Below are positions 46,514 to 55,242 of a stretch of 64,000 nucleotides of DNA, piece by piece (position 1 is the stretch's first letter; every line of letters starts with the position of its first letter). Where the stretch lies: assembly GCF_003075075.1 (NCBI RefSeq), contig NZ_QCYM01000013.1:62001-126000 (forward strand). Reading direction: 5' to 3'. The notes beneath the pieces were generated by a model. It saw only the letters and a program-made list of their open reading frames with translations. It searched no databases and had not been told where the DNA came from. The position numbers and the translations under genes are program-made. The DNA comes from Labrenzia sp. 011 (GTDB lineage: Bacteria > Pseudomonadota > Alphaproteobacteria > Rhizobiales > Stappiaceae).

Positions 46514-47386
46514 ATGTCCCGTCCCGTCGTCAAACCCTTCTGGGATCAGCCAACCGGAAGCTGGCAGTATGTCTTTCACGATCCAGAGACCATGGAAGGC
46601 GCGATTGTCGATCCGGTACTCAACTTCGACCCGCTTTCCGGCAGCACTTTCACCGACAGTGCCGAAGAGATTCTTGCCCATGTGCGCGAGGCGGGAATCG
46701 AGATCGTCCGGATCCTCGACACCCATCCCCATGCGGATCACTTTTCCGCCGCCCCCTGGTTCAAGGAAAAGCTCGGCGCACCGACCGCGATCGGGGAACA
46801 TGTGGTGAAAGTGCAGAAGCTCTGGAAGGAGATCTACAATCTGCCGGAGGACTTTCCGACGGACGGCAGCCAGTGGGACCATCTGTTCGCCGACGGAGAG
46901 GAATTCATGGTCGGCCGGATTCCGGTGCGGGTGATCTTCTCGCCCGGACATACGCTGGCTTCGGTCACCTATGTCGCCGGCGATGCGGCTTTCGTGCATG
47001 ACACGCTGATGATGCCCGACAGCGGCACGTCGCGCGCCGATTTCCCCAGCGGGTCTTCCAGCGAGCTTTATCAAAGCCTCCAGCGCATCCTCGCCCTGCC
47101 GGACGAAACCCGCGTCTTTGTCGGTCACGATTACGCTCCCGAGGGGCGCGAGGCCGAATGCATGTCGACGGTCGGCACGCAGAAGGCGCAGAACATCCAT
47201 CTTGCCGGCGCGCCGTCGCAAGCCGAATTCTGTGCGGTGCGCGACGCGCGGGATGCCACCCTGGCGCTGCCGAAACTCATGCTGGCCGCACTGCAGATCA
47301 ATATTCGCGGTGGACGCAAGCCGCAGCCCGAGAACAACGGGCGCTCCTACCTGAAAATTCCGCTCGACTATTTCGAACGACGGTAA
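46514..47386 (+). CDS. MBL-fold hydrolase, persulfide dioxygenase (ETHE1/Blh)-like
   Basis: A 290-residue metallo-beta-lactamase-fold protein. The metal-binding motif is DTHPHADHFSAAPWFKEKLG, with later ligands in FSPGHTLASVTY and GDAAFVHDTLMMPD, and VGHDYAPEGRE. The pattern and length fit the persulfide dioxygenase group (ETHE1; the Blh of bigR operons). It would oxidise glutathione persulfide to sulfite. No bigR or rhodanese gene is adjacent, so substrate is inferred. AAGGAG stands nine bases before ATG 46514. Confidence 0.85.
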   Translation: MSRPVVKPFWDQPTGSWQYVFHDPETMEGAIVDPVLNFDPLSGSTFTDSAEEILAHVREAGIEIVRILDTHPHADHFSAAPWFKEKLGAPTAIGEHVVKVQKLWKEIYNLPEDFPTDGSQWDHLFADGEEFMVGRIPVRVIFSPGHTLASVTYVAGDAAFVHDTLMMPDSGTSRADFPSGSSSELYQSLQRILALPDETRVFVGHDYAPEGREAECMSTVGTQKAQNIHLAGAPSQAEFCAVRDARDATLALPKLMLAALQINIRGGRKPQPENNGRSYLKIPLDYFERR

Positions 47387-47617
47387 AGCGGAAAAAGGCG
47401 GTAAAGTCCTGGGTCCGGGTCCCTCCGGACCTGGGCGCCGTGCCGTTCCCGGCGCACAGATCCGCCTACAGCTGCAGAGACCGGGCGGCCAGCACCGGAA
47501 CAGGACTGGCTGCGCTTCGGGCTCGCTGCCCTGCCGTGGGTGCGCTGCACAATCCTCTCTATTGGAAAGCCTTCTCCGTTTCAGCTAGACTCCCGACCGA
47601 AAAAGGGAGGAGAGCTT

Positions 47618-48508
47618 TTGAGTGCTGCATTTGAGCGTGGCACCAATGGAGATCTGTCGCGCCGGTCGTTATTGGGACTGGCGGGTGGCATGGCGTGCGC
47701 CCTTGCGGCAGACAGGGCGCATGCGCAGCCGGGGACGATCCGATTCGGTCTGACGCCGGTTTTCCTGACCAACGATCTCGAACTGCTCGATGCCTTCAGG
47801 GCATATCTGGAAAGCGAAACCGGCTACCAGGTCGAACTCATCACGCGGAGAACCTATCAGGAGGTCACGGCGCTTCTGGTTTCCGGGCAACTCGATGCCG
47901 CCTGGATCTGCGGTTATCCCTTTGTCCGGTACCGGAACGAACTGGAGCTTGTCGCCGTTCCGCAATGGCACGGCAAACCGCTCTATCAGTCCTATCTCAT
48001 CGTGTCGGAAGAAAGGGAGGCGTCGTCGCTGGCGGATCTGCAGGATGACATCCATGCCTTCTCCGATCCCGACTCCAATTCCGGATATCTGGTCACGCGG
48101 GCGCTTCTGTTCGAGAAGGGGCTCAACCCGGATTATTTCTTTCGAAGGACGATCTACACATACGGGCATCGCAACGTGATCCGGGCGGTCGCTTCCGGAC
48201 TGGCGCAATCGGGCAGCGTCGACGGTTATGTCTGGGAAGTGATGCGGGATATCGAACCGGAGCTGGTCGCCGGGACGAGACCGCTGCGCAAGTCGGAATG
48301 GCTCGGGTTTCCTCCCGTGGCGACGAACAAGTCGCTTGCCGGGTCGGATCGCATCGCCGCGCTGTCCGGCGCGCTTCTGACAATCCCGGAAAAGGAGCAG
48401 GGCCGCCGCGTGCTGGAGATGCTGAAGCTGACCGGGTTCACATCATCGGGGCCGGAGATCTTCGACGGGATCGCCTCCAAGGTCGCGATGCTGCGGGGTG
48501 TGCTGTGA
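47618..48508 (+). CDS. aioX: Arsenite-sensing periplasmic binding protein AioX
   Basis: A 296-residue PhnD-type periplasmic protein. It starts with TTG at 47618, six bases after GGGAGGA; the upstream frame has no ribosome site. The twin-arginine signal is LSRRSLLGLAGGMACALAADRAHAQ. The mature part is a type 2 binding fold. Cys98 in AAWICGYPFVRY corresponds to the arsenite-sensing cysteine known to be needed in Agrobacterium AioX. It relays arsenite to the AioS kinase. It is the first of three genes, and its stop overlaps aioS (GTGA). Confidence 0.9.
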   Translation: MSAAFERGTNGDLSRRSLLGLAGGMACALAADRAHAQPGTIRFGLTPVFLTNDLELLDAFRAYLESETGYQVELITRRTYQEVTALLVSGQLDAAWICGYPFVRYRNELELVAVPQWHGKPLYQSYLIVSEEREASSLADLQDDIHAFSDPDSNSGYLVTRALLFEKGLNPDYFFRRTIYTYGHRNVIRAVASGLAQSGSVDGYVWEVMRDIEPELVAGTRPLRKSEWLGFPPVATNKSLAGSDRIAALSGALLTIPEKEQGRRVLEMLKLTGFTSSGPEIFDGIASKVAMLRGVL

Positions 48509-49956
48509 ACCCGGCGGTCCACTTCCGCAGGCTGCCTTCGGCCATCCGGGTCCCGGTGCTGGTGGTGGTGCTCATGGTGATCATCTCCGCGGTGATCTCC
48601 GAGCGGGTTCTCGATCAGCTTTCGAAAACCCAGGCGACCTACCTTCAGGGGCTGGCTTCGGCCTATCTGGATGGTCTGGTTGCCTCCGTCACGCCGTCGG
48701 TTCTGCGGGAAGACAGCTGGGAGATCTTCGACAGCATCGAGCGGTTGCGGCCGACCACCGACGACATCCTGCCGAGCGAGACGGTGGTTACCGACAGGAA
48801 CGACATCGTGCTGGCGTCGAGCAATCCCAGGACACGCGAAACGCTGCGGCCGCTCGATGCGGCCTTCTCGGGAAAATTCGCAGGGCCGGGTGTCTCGATC
48901 GATCCGGAGACGAGGAGCGGCTATGTACGCCGGGCGATCATTTACCAGAACATGCATGTGGGATCGATCTACGCGGTCTTCGACGTGACTTCTCTGCTGA
49001 AGGAACGGCGGCGGATACTTGCGACCCTGCTTGCCACGAATTCACTGGTGACCGCGCTTCTCGGCTTTGTCGGTTTCATGACCGTGCGGCGGATGATACG
49101 TCCGATGCAGGTTCTGGAGACTCATCTTGTCGAGGCTGCCGGCGGATCGGCCACGCTGATCGGCGAGCAGGAATTTCCGTCTGCGGACGGCGAGGCGGCG
49201 AGTGTCTACCGGGCCTACAACGCGCTGGTCAATTCGGAAACGGAACGTCAGAAACTCTCCAGACAACTGGCCGAGGAAGAGAAGCTGGCAAGCCTCGGCC
49301 GTCTGGCCTCCGGCATGGCCCATGAAATCAACAATCCGCTCGGCGGGCTCATGAATGCGGTCGATACCTTGCGCCGTCATGGCGAGAACCGCAACGTGCG
49401 GGAGAAATCGATCGAACTGATCCAGCGCGGACTGCTGGGTATCCGCGAAGTGGTCGAGGCCGCGCTGGCGACCTATCGTCCCGACCGGCTGTCCAGGCCC
49501 GTGGAAGGCTCGGACTTTTCCGACCTGAAGCTCCTGGTGCGGCCGGAGCTGCGCCGCAGGCAGCAGGCTCTGGATTTCCGGATGCCGGGCGAACTGCCCG
49601 CCAGACCGGAGTGGCCCGCCGGCCCGATACGCCAGGCGGTCCTGAACCTGTTGCTGAATGCGGTCGCCGCGTCGCCGGAAGGCGGACGGATCGGGTATAC
49701 GATAACGGTGACGGACCGGCATCTGCAGATTACCGTCACGGACGAGGGAGAGGGCATGCCGGAGGCTGCAAGGAGAATTCTGGAGCAGGGGACGTCAGCG
49801 GACCCTGCAGAAGGGGAAGGGCTGGGCCTGTGGATCGTGCGTGAGATCGCCAACGATCTTGACGCCCGGGTCCGTGTGTCCGCAGGGGCGCGCAGGGGCA
49901 CCGAAGTTCAGTTGACCCTTCCGTGCCGAACCAATGAGGTCAGTCATGCAGCCTGA
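48505..49956 (+). CDS. aioS: Sensor histidine kinase AioS
   Basis: A 483-residue kinase starting with GTG 48505 inside the aioX stop. Two membrane segments (VPVLVVVLMVIISAVIS; ATLLATNSLVTALLGFVGFMTV) frame a periplasmic domain of ~140 residues. The HisKA motif is SGMAHEINNPLGGLMNAV and the ATP-binding boxes are NLLLNAVAASPEGG and DEGEGMPEAARR ... GEGLGLWIVREI. It is paired with the sigma-54 regulator next to it and with the arsenite sensor AioX. The 3' end overlaps aioR by 11 bases. Confidence 0.92.
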   Translation: MNPAVHFRRLPSAIRVPVLVVVLMVIISAVISERVLDQLSKTQATYLQGLASAYLDGLVASVTPSVLREDSWEIFDSIERLRPTTDDILPSETVVTDRNDIVLASSNPRTRETLRPLDAAFSGKFAGPGVSIDPETRSGYVRRAIIYQNMHVGSIYAVFDVTSLLKERRRILATLLATNSLVTALLGFVGFMTVRRMIRPMQVLETHLVEAAGGSATLIGEQEFPSADGEAASVYRAYNALVNSETERQKLSRQLAEEEKLASLGRLASGMAHEINNPLGGLMNAVDTLRRHGENRNVREKSIELIQRGLLGIREVVEAALATYRPDRLSRPVEGSDFSDLKLLVRPELRRRQQALDFRMPGELPARPEWPAGPIRQAVLNLLLNAVAASPEGGRIGYTITVTDRHLQITVTDEGEGMPEAARRILEQGTSADPAEGEGLGLWIVREIANDLDARVRVSAGARRGTEVQLTLPCRTNEVSHAA

Positions 49957-51283
49957 AGGACTGAGCATCGGTCTGATCGAGGACGATCCGGTCATGGGCG
50001 GATCGATCGTGCAGAGGCTGGAGCTGGAAGGCTGCGCCGTTCACTGGTGGCAGTCGGGCTCCGAGGCCCTGAAAGCCCACGGCAAGACCTTCGATGAGCT
50101 GGATCTGGTGCTTTGCGACATCAAGCTGCCAGACATCGACGGGGAAGCGGTCTATCGCAGCCTGTCGGATGCGCAGGAGCACCCGCCGTTCATCTTCATC
50201 ACCGGGCACGGGGAAATCGATCAGGCGGTGCGGCTGATGCGCCTCGGAGCGGCCGACTATCTGACCAAGCCGTTCGATTTCGAGGATTTTCTGTCCCGCA
50301 TTCGGGAAAACGCCCGGGGGCGGAAGCCTGCCCCGGCCAGGGAGCCGGACCTGGGGGTCTCGCCGGCGATGCGGGAACTGGAAGCCCTGTTGCAAAGCTA
50401 TGCGCAAACCGATCTTCCGGTGCTGATTACCGGGGAAACCGGCGTGGGCAAGGAAGTCTCCGCCCGCTATCTTCATGCCTTGCGCAGCAGCTCCGAGGAT
50501 CCCTTCATCGCCGTGAACTGCGCCGCCATTCCGGCGGAACTGCTTGAAAGCGAGATCTTCGGCCACGAGAAGGGGGCATTCTCCGGAGCGGTCAAACGGC
50601 ACCTGGGATATGCGGAGCGCGCGAAGTCGGGCACTCTTTTCCTCGACGAAATCGGCGACATGCCTCCCGCCCTGCAGGCGAAGGTCCTCAGGCTCATCGA
50701 GGAGCGCAGTTTCATGCGGATCGGCGGAGAGGAGAGCATCTCCTTCACGGGCCGTATCGTGACTGCAACCCATCGCGATCTGTCCGGTGGCGCTGGCGGG
50801 CCGGAGTTCCGGCAGGATCTCTACTATCGGATCGCCGTGCTCACGGCTGATATTCCGCCGCTTCGGGAGCGGCAGGAGGATATTCCGTGGCTGATGAACC
50901 GGCTGCTGGAAAATGCCGCGAGCCGTCACAACAAGGCGGTGCGCGGGATCAGCTCGAAAGCGGAGGAGGCGGCCCTTGCCCATGGCTGGCCGGGAAACGT
51001 GCGTGAATTGCGCAACCGGATCGAACGGGCTGTGGCACTGGCCGGCGGCGAATGGCTGATGCCGTATGATCTCTTCCCTGACCGGAAGGAGGAGGCGCCG
51101 TCCGCCGCCTTCCAGCCGCTGTCGGAAATTCGCGATGCAGCGGAAAAACGCCAGATCGAACGGGCGATCTCTGAAACCTCCGGTCACCTGCAGGATGCGG
51201 CCCGGCTGCTCGGTATTTCCCGGACCACGCTGTGGGAGAAGATGGCCCGCCTGCAGATCCGGCCCGAGCGTCCGGAAAGCTGA
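49946..51283 (+). CDS. aioR: Sigma-54-dependent response regulator AioR
   Basis: A 445-residue NtrC-type regulator. The receiver domain holds Asp58 (LVLCDIKLPDIDGE) as phosphoacceptor, with KPFDFEDFL near residue 112. The AAA+ module has Walker A GETGVGKEV and Walker B GTLFLDEIGDMP. The sigma-54-contact loop reads GAFSGA rather than the usual GAFTGA. A Fis-type helix-turn-helix (LQDAARLLGISRTTLWEKMARL) closes the protein. AGGT precedes ATG 49946. It should bind upstream of the aioBA promoter 100 bases downstream. Confidence 0.93.
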   Translation: MQPEGLSIGLIEDDPVMGGSIVQRLELEGCAVHWWQSGSEALKAHGKTFDELDLVLCDIKLPDIDGEAVYRSLSDAQEHPPFIFITGHGEIDQAVRLMRLGAADYLTKPFDFEDFLSRIRENARGRKPAPAREPDLGVSPAMRELEALLQSYAQTDLPVLITGETGVGKEVSARYLHALRSSSEDPFIAVNCAAIPAELLESEIFGHEKGAFSGAVKRHLGYAERAKSGTLFLDEIGDMPPALQAKVLRLIEERSFMRIGGEESISFTGRIVTATHRDLSGGAGGPEFRQDLYYRIAVLTADIPPLRERQEDIPWLMNRLLENAASRHNKAVRGISSKAEEAALAHGWPGNVRELRNRIERAVALAGGEWLMPYDLFPDRKEEAPSAAFQPLSEIRDAAEKRQIERAISETSGHLQDAARLLGISRTTLWEKMARLQIRPERPES

Positions 51284-51296
51284 ACATTCGGCGGTG

Positions 51297-51324
51297 CACC
51301 ATGTTCGAAAATCCGAACATGGTG
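51297..51324. promoter_or_regulatory. Probable AioR-binding upstream activator site
   Basis: CACCATGTTCG and CGAACATGGTG form a perfect 11-bp inverted repeat with a 6-base spacer. It is centred about 97 bases upstream of the expected aioBA start and contains the half-site ATGTTCG. A third half-site GAACAT occurs at 51282-51287. There is no T run, so it is not a terminator. Confidence 0.75.
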
Positions 51325-51380
51325 GCCGAAAATGTCGATACTTCAATTCCTTCTTTTTGAAATCATTGCGTTAATTCTCC

Positions 51381-51396
51381 TGGCACGGGTCTTGCT
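51381..51396 (+). promoter_or_regulatory. Sigma-54 (-24/-12) promoter of aioBA
   Basis: TGGCACGGGTCTTGCT matches the consensus TGGCACG-N4-TTGCW at every fixed position. The aioB ATG is 38 bases downstream (51434). Confidence 0.93.
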
Positions 51397-51433
51397 GATT
51401 TGCAGGCGACGCCATGCATGAGGGAGGAAATCC

Positions 51434-51955
51434 ATGTCTAGATGCACGAAGATGGTCGATATCGGCCGTCGTCAGTTCCTGAGAGGGGGCGCGATCGCAA
51501 CGGCTGGGGTGGCCACGGCCGCCGCTTTGCCGGCGGAACAGGCCAGGGCGGCCGGCCTGGCACGGGTCGAGTATCCGGCAAACCGGCTCGCCAACATATC
51601 GGAACTGGTGGTGAACGAGCCGCTGGACGTCACCTATCCGGATGAGGATGCTCCCGGCGTTCTGCTGAAGCTGGGCAACGCCGTCGAAGGCGGGATCGGC
51701 CCGGACGGCGATATCGTCGGGTTTTCGACGATCTGCCCGCACAAGGGATACCCGCTTTCCTACAATGCCGACAGGCGGACGATGAACTGCCCCGGTCACT
51801 ACTCGGTCTTCGACTGCGAGGCCGGCGGACAGCAGACCTGGGGCCATGCCACCCAGAACCTGCCGCAATACACGCTGCGTATCGACGACAAGGGCGACAT
51901 CTATGCCGAAGGCGTGGATGAGCTGCTCTACGGACGCCTGTCGAACGTGCTTTAA
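51434..51955 (+). CDS. aioB: Arsenite oxidase small (Rieske) subunit
   Basis: A 173-residue protein. The twin-arginine signal GRRQFLRGGAIATAGVATAAALPAEQARA exports the folded complex. The Rieske cluster ligands are Cys-Pro-His (ICPHKGY) and Cys-Pro-Gly-His (NCPGHYS). The two extra cysteines that form a disulfide in some Rieske proteins are absent (Tyr/other at those positions). It passes electrons from the molybdenum subunit to a periplasmic carrier. GGGAGGAAA stands before ATG 51434. The large subunit follows 15 bases later. Confidence 0.95.
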   Translation: MSRCTKMVDIGRRQFLRGGAIATAGVATAAALPAEQARAAGLARVEYPANRLANISELVVNEPLDVTYPDEDAPGVLLKLGNAVEGGIGPDGDIVGFSTICPHKGYPLSYNADRRTMNCPGHYSVFDCEAGGQQTWGHATQNLPQYTLRIDDKGDIYAEGVDELLYGRLSNVL

Positions 51956-51969
51956 GGGAGAGGGACGAA

Positions 51970-54438
51970 ATGGCTTACAAGAGATATGTCGACCGTCTGC
52001 CGATCATTCCGGCGGACGCCAAGAAACACAATGTCACCTGCCACTACTGCATCGTGGGGTGCGGCTACAACGCCTACACCTGGCCGGTGAACAAGCAGGG
52101 CGGCACGCAGCCGGATCAGAACGTCTTCGGTGAAGACCTTTCCGAACAGCAATATGCCGAAACGGACGCCTGGTATGCGCCGTCCATGTACAATGTCGTC
52201 AAGCAGGACGGCAAGGACGTGCATCTGGTGATCAAGCCCGATGTGGATTGTGTCGTGAATTCCGGTCTGGGATCGGTACGCGGGGCACGCATGGCGGAAA
52301 ACCGCCGCTCCGACAAGACCGGCACGCAGCAGCAGCGTCTCGAGGAACCGATGGTCTGGCGTTACGGCACCTGGCAGCCGACCAGCTGGGACGATGCGCT
52401 GGACCTGGTCGCCCGGGTGACCGCGCGCGTCATCGACAAGGACAACGAGGACGATCTTTTCGTCTCCATGTTCGACCACGGCGGCTCCGCCGGCGGTTAC
52501 GAGAACACCTGGGGTACCGGCAAGCTCTACTTCCAGTCCATGAAAGTGAAGAACTGCCGCATTCACAACCGGCCGGCCTACAATTCCGAGGTGCATTCCA
52601 CCCGTGACATGGGGATCGGCGAACTGAACTATTCCTATGAGGACTACGGCCTGACCGACACGATCTTCCTGATCGGCGCCAATCCTCTCGAGACCCAGTC
52701 GAACCTGTTCCTGAATCACATGGTTCCGGGAATTCGCAACGGTGCCAAGGTCGTGATCGTCGATCCGCGCCGCACGGTGACGGTGAATGCCTGCGAACTT
52801 GAGGCAGGCAAGGAGAACGTGCTGCAGCTTGCCATCAAGTCCGGGACGGATCTGGCGCTGTTCAACACGCTGTTCACCTATATCGCCGACCAGGGCTGGG
52901 TGGATCAGGAGTTCATCGATCAGTCCACCTTCCGCGACGGCCTTGCCCAGGCCCAGAACGAAGCCTATCCGGCTGCGCTGGGCAGCTTCGAAATGGCGCG
53001 GGAGGAATGCCGCATGTCCCTGGCGGAAGGCGCCGAGATCTGCGGCGTGCCGGAAGCCGATATCGTGAAGGCGGCCGAATGGATCGCCAAACCCAAGGAT
53101 GACGGTGCGCGGCGCAAATGCGTCACCGCCTATGAGAAGGGCATCATCTGGGGGAACGACAACTACCGTACCGTCGGCGCTCTGGTGAACATCGCCCTTG
53201 CGACCGGCAACATCGGTCGCGAAGGCGGCGGTGTGTGCCGACTCGGCGGCCACCAGGAAGGCTACTTCCGGCCCTCCGACGCCCATGTCGGTCGTCCCGC
53301 GCCCTATATCGACCAGCTGCTGATCGCCGGGCAGGGCAAGGTGCACCACATCTGGGCGAACGATCACTACAAGACCACGCTGAATGCCTCGGAATTCAAG
53401 AAGGTCTACAACAGGCGCACCAACATGGTGAAGGAAGCCATGGATGCGCGGGCCGGCGCAACGCGCGAGGAACTGGTCGACGCCATTGTCGCGGCAATCG
53501 AGGCCGGAGGTCTGTTTTCCGTCAATGTGGACATCGTCCAAAGCCAGATCGGCCAAGCCGCTCATGTCATTCTGCCGGCGGTCGAGTCGGGGGAAATGAA
53601 CCTGACTTCCATGAATGGCGAACGCCGGATGCGTCTGGTGGAAAAATACATGGACGGTCCCGGGGCGGCCAAACCGGATTGCCTCATCGCCGCGGGCCTG
53701 GCGCAGTATCTGGAAAAGGTTCTGCGCGAAGAGGGCAGGGATGCCTATGCAGACCAGTTCAAGGGCTACGACTGGCAGACCGAGGAAGATGCCTTCATGG
53801 ACGGCTACAACGCGGCCAATCCGGAAGTCACCTACGACCGTCTGCGCGCCATGGGCAACAACGGGGTTCAGGAACCGGTCGTCGGCTATGAAGACGGCAA
53901 GCTGATCGGCACCAAGCGCCTCTATGCGGACGGAAAGTTCGACCGTCATGGCCGTGACGACGGGAAAGCGCTTTTCTGCGCCGGTGGCTGGCGTGGACTG
54001 CAGGCACCGGGAAAGGCCGCGGAAAGGGAAAAATTCACGTTCCTGATCAACAACGGCCGTTCCAACATCAACTGGCAGAACTGGTTCCTCGACAAGGACA
54101 ACGACTTCGTTTCCGACCGCTACCCGTTCCCCTTCATCGAGATCAATCCCGAGGACATGGCGGAACTCGGGCTGGCCGAGGGGGATCTGGTCGAGGTCTA
54201 CAACGATGTCGGTGCCACCCAGGCGATGGTCTATCCAACGCCGACGGCCCGGCGCAAGGAGACCTTCATGCTGTTCGGCGCCCCGAGCGGCACGCAGGGC
54301 AATGTCATCAATGCCGGGGTAAACGAACTGATCCTGCCGAACTACAAGCAGACCTGGGCGAACATCAGAAAGATCTCCGATGCACCTGTCTCGGTGAAAC
54401 ATCTGTCGTTCAAGTCAAGGGAATACACGTCGGTCTGA
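51970..54438 (+). CDS. aioA: Arsenite oxidase large (molybdopterin) subunit
   Basis: An 822-residue molybdopterin-bis(guanine dinucleotide) oxidoreductase of the DMSO-reductase family. The N-terminal cluster motif is Cys24-x2-Cys27-x3-Cys31 (CHYCIVGC), with Ser102 in NSGLGSVRGARM where a 4Fe-4S enzyme has a fourth Cys, the hallmark of the 3Fe-4S AioA. The HNVTCHYCIVGCGYNAYTWPVNKQGG region and the length match arsenite oxidases. It oxidises arsenite to arsenate in the periplasm; its export rides on the aioB Tat signal. It has no signal of its own. Confidence 0.97.
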   Translation: MAYKRYVDRLPIIPADAKKHNVTCHYCIVGCGYNAYTWPVNKQGGTQPDQNVFGEDLSEQQYAETDAWYAPSMYNVVKQDGKDVHLVIKPDVDCVVNSGLGSVRGARMAENRRSDKTGTQQQRLEEPMVWRYGTWQPTSWDDALDLVARVTARVIDKDNEDDLFVSMFDHGGSAGGYENTWGTGKLYFQSMKVKNCRIHNRPAYNSEVHSTRDMGIGELNYSYEDYGLTDTIFLIGANPLETQSNLFLNHMVPGIRNGAKVVIVDPRRTVTVNACELEAGKENVLQLAIKSGTDLALFNTLFTYIADQGWVDQEFIDQSTFRDGLAQAQNEAYPAALGSFEMAREECRMSLAEGAEICGVPEADIVKAAEWIAKPKDDGARRKCVTAYEKGIIWGNDNYRTVGALVNIALATGNIGREGGGVCRLGGHQEGYFRPSDAHVGRPAPYIDQLLIAGQGKVHHIWANDHYKTTLNASEFKKVYNRRTNMVKEAMDARAGATREELVDAIVAAIEAGGLFSVNVDIVQSQIGQAAHVILPAVESGEMNLTSMNGERRMRLVEKYMDGPGAAKPDCLIAAGLAQYLEKVLREEGRDAYADQFKGYDWQTEEDAFMDGYNAANPEVTYDRLRAMGNNGVQEPVVGYEDGKLIGTKRLYADGKFDRHGRDDGKALFCAGGWRGLQAPGKAAEREKFTFLINNGRSNINWQNWFLDKDNDFVSDRYPFPFIEINPEDMAELGLAEGDLVEVYNDVGATQAMVYPTPTARRKETFMLFGAPSGTQGNVINAGVNELILPNYKQTWANIRKISDAPVSVKHLSFKSREYTSV

Positions 54439-54761
54439 CGATCCGGCGGAGTATATCCGGGAGGGCTCTCTTGTGTGTGGGAGGCCTCCCGGCCGTTGCT
54501 TTCCGGTGGGGGAAAAGACCGTCAGGTTGCCGGATCTGCAGGGTCGTGCCGAACGGCTCATCCCGCCGGTTGAATGGAGCCGAGCCGGACGGATACCCTG
54601 CCGCTTGCCCGCAAAGGGTCCGGTGGAGAGCCCCCGAACCGGAAGCGTGAATTTTCTTCCGCAAATCCCGTAAATCTGCAATATGATTCCCTAGCGTGAA
54701 TTTGCCACCCGCCCGGGTGGACCGGCACGTTTTGCATGTGCACGTTTAAAAGGAAAATGAC
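54439..54761. other. Intergenic region downstream of aioA
   Basis: 323 bases with no supported gene. The cytochrome c and molybdenum-cofactor genes that often follow aioBA are not here. Confidence 0.6.
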
Positions 54762-55196
54762 ATGGGTTTCTTCGATTTTGTAAAGGATGCCGGCAAAAAG
54801 CTCTTCGGCGACGACGAGGCCCCGGCCTCCAGCGCGGAAGCGATCGAAAAGGAAGTTGCCGAACTCGGGCTGGACGGCGACGTCAAGGTCGAGGTGAATG
54901 GCGATACCGTCAAGATCGCCGGCGCGGCGCCGACACAGGAAGCCCGTGAAAAGCTGATCCTTGCGGCTGGAAACATTCTGGGAATCGGCAAGGTGGAAGA
55001 AGAGATTTCGGTCGAGACCAGCGAGCCGGAAGCAACTTTCCACACGGTGGAAAAGGGCGACACGCTGTGGGCGGTTGCCGAAAAGGCCTATGGCAACGGG
55101 TCCAAGTACCAGGCGATCTTCGAGGCCAACAAGCCGATGCTGTCGCACCCGGACAAGATCTATCCCGGCCAGGTCCTGCGCATTCCGGCCCTGTGA
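54762..55196 (+). CDS. BON-LysM protein (Kbp/YgaU-like)
   Basis: A 144-residue protein without signal peptide. It has an N-terminal amphipathic helix (MGFFDFVKDAGKKLFGDD), a BON-like module (GDVKVEVNGDTVKIAGAAPTQEAREKLILAAGNILGIGKVEEEI), and a C-terminal LysM (HTVEKGDTLWAVAEKAYGNGSKYQAIFEANKPMLSHPDKIYPGQVLRIPAL). E. coli Kbp of the same layout is a cytosolic K+-binding protein. A role in potassium or envelope stress is plausible. Confidence 0.9.
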   Translation: MGFFDFVKDAGKKLFGDDEAPASSAEAIEKEVAELGLDGDVKVEVNGDTVKIAGAAPTQEAREKLILAAGNILGIGKVEEEISVETSEPEATFHTVEKGDTLWAVAEKAYGNGSKYQAIFEANKPMLSHPDKIYPGQVLRIPAL

Positions 55197-55207
55197 GACT
55201 TGCTTTT

Positions 55208-55233
55208 CAGACCGCGGCCGATGCCGCGGTCTG
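55208..55233. terminator. Hairpin between convergent genes
   Basis: CAGACCGCGGC pairs perfectly with GCCGCGGTCTG around CGAT, between the BON-LysM and autotransporter stop codons. It is followed by only short T runs. Confidence 0.55.
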
Positions 55234-55242
55234 GCTGTCCTT

